Shown: positions 61,161-64,000 of the stretch, in pieces | Layout: every line of letters begins with the position of its first letter | Numbering within the stretch: position 1 is the first letter of the stretch | Source: Marinoscillum luteum | GTDB taxonomy: Bacteria > Bacteroidota > Bacteroidia > Cytophagales > Cyclobacteriaceae | Direction: 5' to 3' | NCBI RefSeq assembly: GCF_044005705.1 | Contig: NZ_JBIPKE010000015.1 | Span: 434,001 to 498,000 of the forward strand | Length of the DNA: 64,000 nt | Notes under the pieces: generated by a model | Databases searched by the model: none | The model's input: only the letters and a program-made list of their open reading frames with translations | What the model was told of the DNA's origin: nothing | Translations under genes and position numbers: made by a program

Positions 61161-63347
61161 TTGAAAGACATTCTCCTCATCACTCCCCCATTCACACAGC
61201 TCAATACGCCCTATCCGGCTACTCCCTACCTCAAAGGCTTTCTCAACACGATCGGACTAGAAGCATACCAGATGGACCTGGGCATGGAGGTGATTCTGGC
61301 GCTTTTCTCTAAGGATGGCCTGCAAAATCTATTCGCCGAAGCGGAAAATGACCAGACCGACTGGTCTGAAAACGCCCTCAGGATTTTTGCTCTACAAGAA
61401 GACTACCAGCATACCATCACGGACACCATGGCTTTCCTGCAAGGGAAAAATCCATCCTTCGCCAGGCAGATCTGCTCCGGGCAGTACCTCCCCCAAGCCA
61501 GCAGGTTTGACCAGCCCGATGAGCTCGACTGGGCCTTTGGCTCCATGGGCTTTCAGGACAAAGCCAAACACCTGGCCACCCTGTACCTGGAGGACCTTTC
61601 GGACTTCATAGTAGAGTGCGTGGATGAAAACTTTGGATTTAGCCGCTATGCCGAGCGGCTGGGGCGAAGTGCCAACTCCTTTGATGAACTCTATGCGCAC
61701 CTGCAGCAGCCTCCAACTTTTATAGACCAACTTACCATACAGCTCCTGAAAGAGCTACTGGAGCCGCATACGCCTCAGCTCATTTGTTTTTCCGTCCCCT
61801 TTCCGGGAAATCTGTACAGTGCTTTCAGGTGTGCGCAGTGGATCAAAAGCCATTATCCCCATACCAAAATCGCGATGGGTGGCGGCTTTCCCAATACCGA
61901 ACTGAGAAGCCTCTCCGACCCACGGGTCTTCAGCTTCTTTGACTACATCACCCTGGACGATGGGGAACTGCCCATAGAGCTGATCGCTGAGCAAACGCTC
62001 CATCCTGACCGTAGTGTTTTACTGAAAAGGACCTTCCTTATGGAAAACGGGGAAGTAGTCTACCAGAACTCCTCTCCCCGGCCCGACTACAAGCAAACGG
62101 CAGTAGGCACCCCCGACTATTCTGACCTGCCACTCTCCGAGTACATCTCTGTGATAGAAATGGCCAACCCCATGCATAGCCTGTGGAGTGATGGCCGCTG
62201 GAACAAGCTCACCATGGCCCATGGGTGCTACTGGGGCAAATGCACCTTTTGTGACATCTCTCTGGACTACATCCGCCTGTACGAACCCATCGCTGCACGC
62301 ACGCTGGTAGACCGTATGGAGGCCATGATCGCTCAGACAGGCGAAAAGGGATTTCATTTTGTGGATGAGGCCGCACCGCCAGCACTGATGCGCGAAGTGG
62401 CTCTGGAGATCATCCGCAGAAAACTTAGCGTCACCTGGTGGACCAACATCCGGTTTGAGAAGAGCTTTACCCGTGACCTGTGTGTGCTCCTGAAGGCCTC
62501 CGGATGCATAGCGGTATCGGGCGGACTGGAAGTAGCCTCCGACCGGCTGCTACAGCTCATAGACAAAGGCGTGACCGTGGAGCAGGTGGCCAGGGTGACC
62601 AGCCACTTCACCGATGCGGGCATGATGGTACATGCCTACCTCATGTATGGCTACCCTACCCAAACCGTGCAGGAGACCATCGACAGCCTGGAGATGGTGC
62701 GCCAGCTCTTCGAACTTGGCGTGATGCAGTCAGGCTTCTGGCATCAGTTTGCCCTCACGGCCCACAGTCCTGTAGGGCTCAACCCGGATGCCTACGGTAT
62801 CCAGCCAGTGCACAACGACATCTCCTTTGCCAACAACGACATCCAGTTTAGTGATCGCACGGGCATCGACCATGGTCAGTTTAGCTTTGGGTTGAAAAAA
62901 TCCCTGTACAACTACATGCACGATATCGGGTTTGAGCTGCCCCTGCAGGAGTGGTTTGATTTCAAAATCCCACGGACTTCTGTCAAAAGAGATTTTATAG
63001 AAAACTGCCTGGAGACCGACACAGAGTACCTGATCCGACCTACTGCCAGGATTCTCTGGCTGGGTGGAACACCGGCGGTCAGCTACTCCTCCCGAACCAA
63101 GAAAGGGAAAACCAAAGAAATGATGCACCTGACCATTCAGACCCGAACGGATGCCCTGCAGGTGAACCTGGAAAAACCAAAAGGACAGTGGCTGCTGGCG
63201 CAACTGGCGCAGCTCACCCCGGACCACCCTGCCCGCACCCTGGCACAGCTAAAAGCTGAGTATGATGCGGAGTTTGGAGCGTTTGAGCAGTTTTGGTACT
63301 CCAAGCCCATCGACCTCCTGCGAGACCATGGCCTGCTGGCGTTGTAA
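61161..63347 (+). CDS. Cobalamin-type radical SAM protein (TTG start)
   Basis: 728 aa starting with TTG; MKDILLITPPFTQLNTPYPA begins the B12-binding-like domain directly, so the start is natural. The first 330 residues include LICFSVPFPGNLYSAFRCAQ and KIAMGGGFPNTEL, typical of the cobalamin-binding Rossmann domain in B12-dependent radical SAM enzymes. The cluster motif is C356-YWGK-C361-TF-C364 (CX4CX2C). TIM-barrel motifs follow (VSGGLEVASDRLLQLIDKGV, VHAYLMYGYPTQTVQETID). A C-terminal domain of about 160 residues is unassigned. Reaction unknown; methylation or ring chemistry is common in the class. The gene is richer in G+C than most of the window. Confidence 0.9.
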   Translation: MKDILLITPPFTQLNTPYPATPYLKGFLNTIGLEAYQMDLGMEVILALFSKDGLQNLFAEAENDQTDWSENALRIFALQEDYQHTITDTMAFLQGKNPSFARQICSGQYLPQASRFDQPDELDWAFGSMGFQDKAKHLATLYLEDLSDFIVECVDENFGFSRYAERLGRSANSFDELYAHLQQPPTFIDQLTIQLLKELLEPHTPQLICFSVPFPGNLYSAFRCAQWIKSHYPHTKIAMGGGFPNTELRSLSDPRVFSFFDYITLDDGELPIELIAEQTLHPDRSVLLKRTFLMENGEVVYQNSSPRPDYKQTAVGTPDYSDLPLSEYISVIEMANPMHSLWSDGRWNKLTMAHGCYWGKCTFCDISLDYIRLYEPIAARTLVDRMEAMIAQTGEKGFHFVDEAAPPALMREVALEIIRRKLSVTWWTNIRFEKSFTRDLCVLLKASGCIAVSGGLEVASDRLLQLIDKGVTVEQVARVTSHFTDAGMMVHAYLMYGYPTQTVQETIDSLEMVRQLFELGVMQSGFWHQFALTAHSPVGLNPDAYGIQPVHNDISFANNDIQFSDRTGIDHGQFSFGLKKSLYNYMHDIGFELPLQEWFDFKIPRTSVKRDFIENCLETDTEYLIRPTARILWLGGTPAVSYSSRTKKGKTKEMMHLTIQTRTDALQVNLEKPKGQWLLAQLAQLTPDHPARTLAQLKAEYDAEFGAFEQFWYSKPIDLLRDHGLLAL

Positions 63348-63463
63348 GCCAAAGGAATGAATTCCTGTTCGTGCCCAAACAAAGAAGTCGACAAAAACAG
63401 AAGAACAACTCAACACGGAAGATCGACCCCAAAGCAATCGCCACGCCCTATAGCTAACAATGG

Positions 63464-63494
63464 TTTGTTCAGGTAGTAAAAATTGGTAGATTTG
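63464..63494 (+). promoter_or_regulatory. Bacteroidota-type promoter of the repeat-protein gene
   Basis: TTTG at 63464-63467, a 19-base spacer and TAGATTTG at 63487-63494, an exact TTTG / TAnnTTTG match. The start would be near 63499, about 84 bases before the ATG. Confidence 0.65.
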
Positions 63495-63582
63495 GGATAA
63501 GGCGGCTTGCAGCTATAGGAGGTTGAGAGTCGGTTGTTTGATCAGTACTGAATATCAAAATCACCATTTTAAACAAAGGATT

Positions 63583-64000
63583 ATGGAAAAAATATTATTC
63601 CTAATTATAGCAATCATGATTACTTATGCCTCGAAAGCACAGCATGATGAAACTATAAATGGAACAACATTTAAGACAAATGGGAATGTAGGTATTGGAA
63701 CATCAAACCCAAGCGGGCAATGGGGTGAAAAACTTCATGTTTTTTCTTCCAACTCTAACAACGGAATTAAGATAGAGCGAGGCGATGGAGCTTCGGGTTC
63801 ATTTTTAGCCTATCAAAATGCTGTGTATCTAGGTTCAGGGTCTAGTCATAATTTGGGATTTTTAATAGGCGGTAGTACCAAGGTACTTCTAAATACAAAC
63901 GGAATTCTAGGAATTGGTACAACTACTCCATCTACCCAGTGGGGTGAAAAGCTACACGTACATTCGAATAACTCAAACACTGGCATAAAAATAGGACGTG
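63583..64000 (+). CDS. Secreted repeat protein, tail-fibre/surface type (3' end outside window)
   Basis: The first 139 codons of a gene cut by the right edge. A signal peptide (MEKILFLIIAIMITYASKAQ) is followed by repeats of 73 residues: GIGTSNPSGQWGEKLHVFSS (from residue 37) and GIGTTTPSTQWGEKLHVHSN (from 110), each followed by NxxGIKI. This GIGT...LHV pattern is common in Bacteroidota surface proteins related to phage tail-fibre shafts, which often end in an intramolecular chaperone domain. The gene is visibly more AT-rich than the radical SAM gene before it. Function unknown. Confidence 0.8.
   Translation, partial: MEKILFLIIAIMITYASKAQHDETINGTTFKTNGNVGIGTSNPSGQWGEKLHVFSSNSNNGIKIERGDGASGSFLAYQNAVYLGSGSSHNLGFLIGGSTKVLLNTNGILGIGTTTPSTQWGEKLHVHSNNSNTGIKIGR

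Noticed and set aside
62480..62851. 123-codon plus-strand frame inside the radical SAM gene
   Set aside because: It is an alternative frame of a G+C-rich gene with complete radical SAM motifs.
63440..63540. Possible integron attC-like site (TAGCTAACAA...) after the radical SAM gene
   Set aside because: The R/Y core triplets do not fit the attC consensus and no paired second core or integrase is present; a normal promoter explains part of the stretch.
1..64000. CRISPR arrays, prophage, transposons or rRNA
   Set aside because: No regular short spacer repeats, integrase, transposase, terminal inverted repeats or rRNA stretches were seen.

Overview
The window reads as chromosomal DNA of a Bacteroidota bacterium, most likely a marine or soil member of the Cytophagales-type lineage. 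The evidence is: two surface proteins with type IX secretion C-terminal domains (867 aa and 556 aa); many lipoproteins with a lipobox; promoter candidates of the Bacteroidota type (TTG/TTTG, about 19-21 bases, TAnnTTTG); few Shine-Dalgarno sequences; and typical families such as DUF4097 adhesin-like proteins, MacB/FtsX permeases, a DUF6249-like protein and ECF sigma factors. I saw no rRNA, tRNA, CRISPR array, transposase, integrase or prophage structural module. Genes are tightly packed, with many 1-4 base start/stop overlaps and several convergent pairs whose ends touch or overlap.

Layout. 0-5 kb: a very large sensor protein cut by the left edge (Ser/Thr kinase, AAA ATPase, GAF, histidine kinase). 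5-9 kb: a YkgJ-type cysteine-cluster protein, a cysteine-less thioredoxin-fold protein and a large secreted beta-strand protein. 9-14.5 kb: a stress-type region with doxX-folE divergent from an ECF sigma factor, an aldo/keto reductase, a SufR-like Fe-S regulator divergent from Mn-type superoxide dismutase, and an FMN reductase. 14.5-23 kb: a small lipoprotein, a DUF4369/thioredoxin protein and gltB-gltD for glutamate synthesis. 23-28 kb: a lipoprotein, a TerB-ABC-permease fusion and a YdcF/ElyC protein. 28-33 kb: a histone H1-like basic protein divergent from hisS, then a secreted gliding-type protein, YbaB, a glycosyltransferase and a PspC-like protein. 33-38 kb: an abundant-looking OmpA/TPR lipoprotein, pdhB, ffh and small secreted proteins.

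38-42.3 kb (minus strand): a translationally coupled operon OPT transporter - NSS transporter - 34-residue MetS-type subunit - MazG-like pyrophosphohydrolase. 42.4-47.5 kb: a TSGD-repeat adhesin-like protein, a Tsp-type protease, carbonic anhydrase and a ROK sugar kinase that lacks the usual zinc cysteines. 47.6-50 kb: two paralogous small membrane coiled-coil proteins coupled to a gamma-glutamylcyclotransferase, then VOC, C2-like and thioredoxin genes. 49.8-57.4 kb: penicillin-acylase-type hydrolase, patatin, pyrophosphatase, a second ECF sigma/anti-sigma pair divergent from a DUF6249-like protein and an ABC permease, and a zinc-ribbon protein. 57.4-63.4 kb: an alpha/beta hydrolase, a GNAT acetyltransferase, a protein-glutaminase-like enzyme, a secreted unknown and a cobalamin-type radical SAM enzyme. 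The right edge cuts a repetitive, AT-rich secreted protein.

The most promising items for follow-up are the cytoplasmic protein-glutaminase-like enzyme near the radical SAM enzyme, the SodA/Fe-S-regulator divergon with a palindrome on the -33 element, the OPT-NSS-MetS-MazG coupled operon, the paired small coiled-coil membrane proteins, and a hairpin that contains the start codon of the C2-like gene. All functional calls come from reading motifs; no database search was run.
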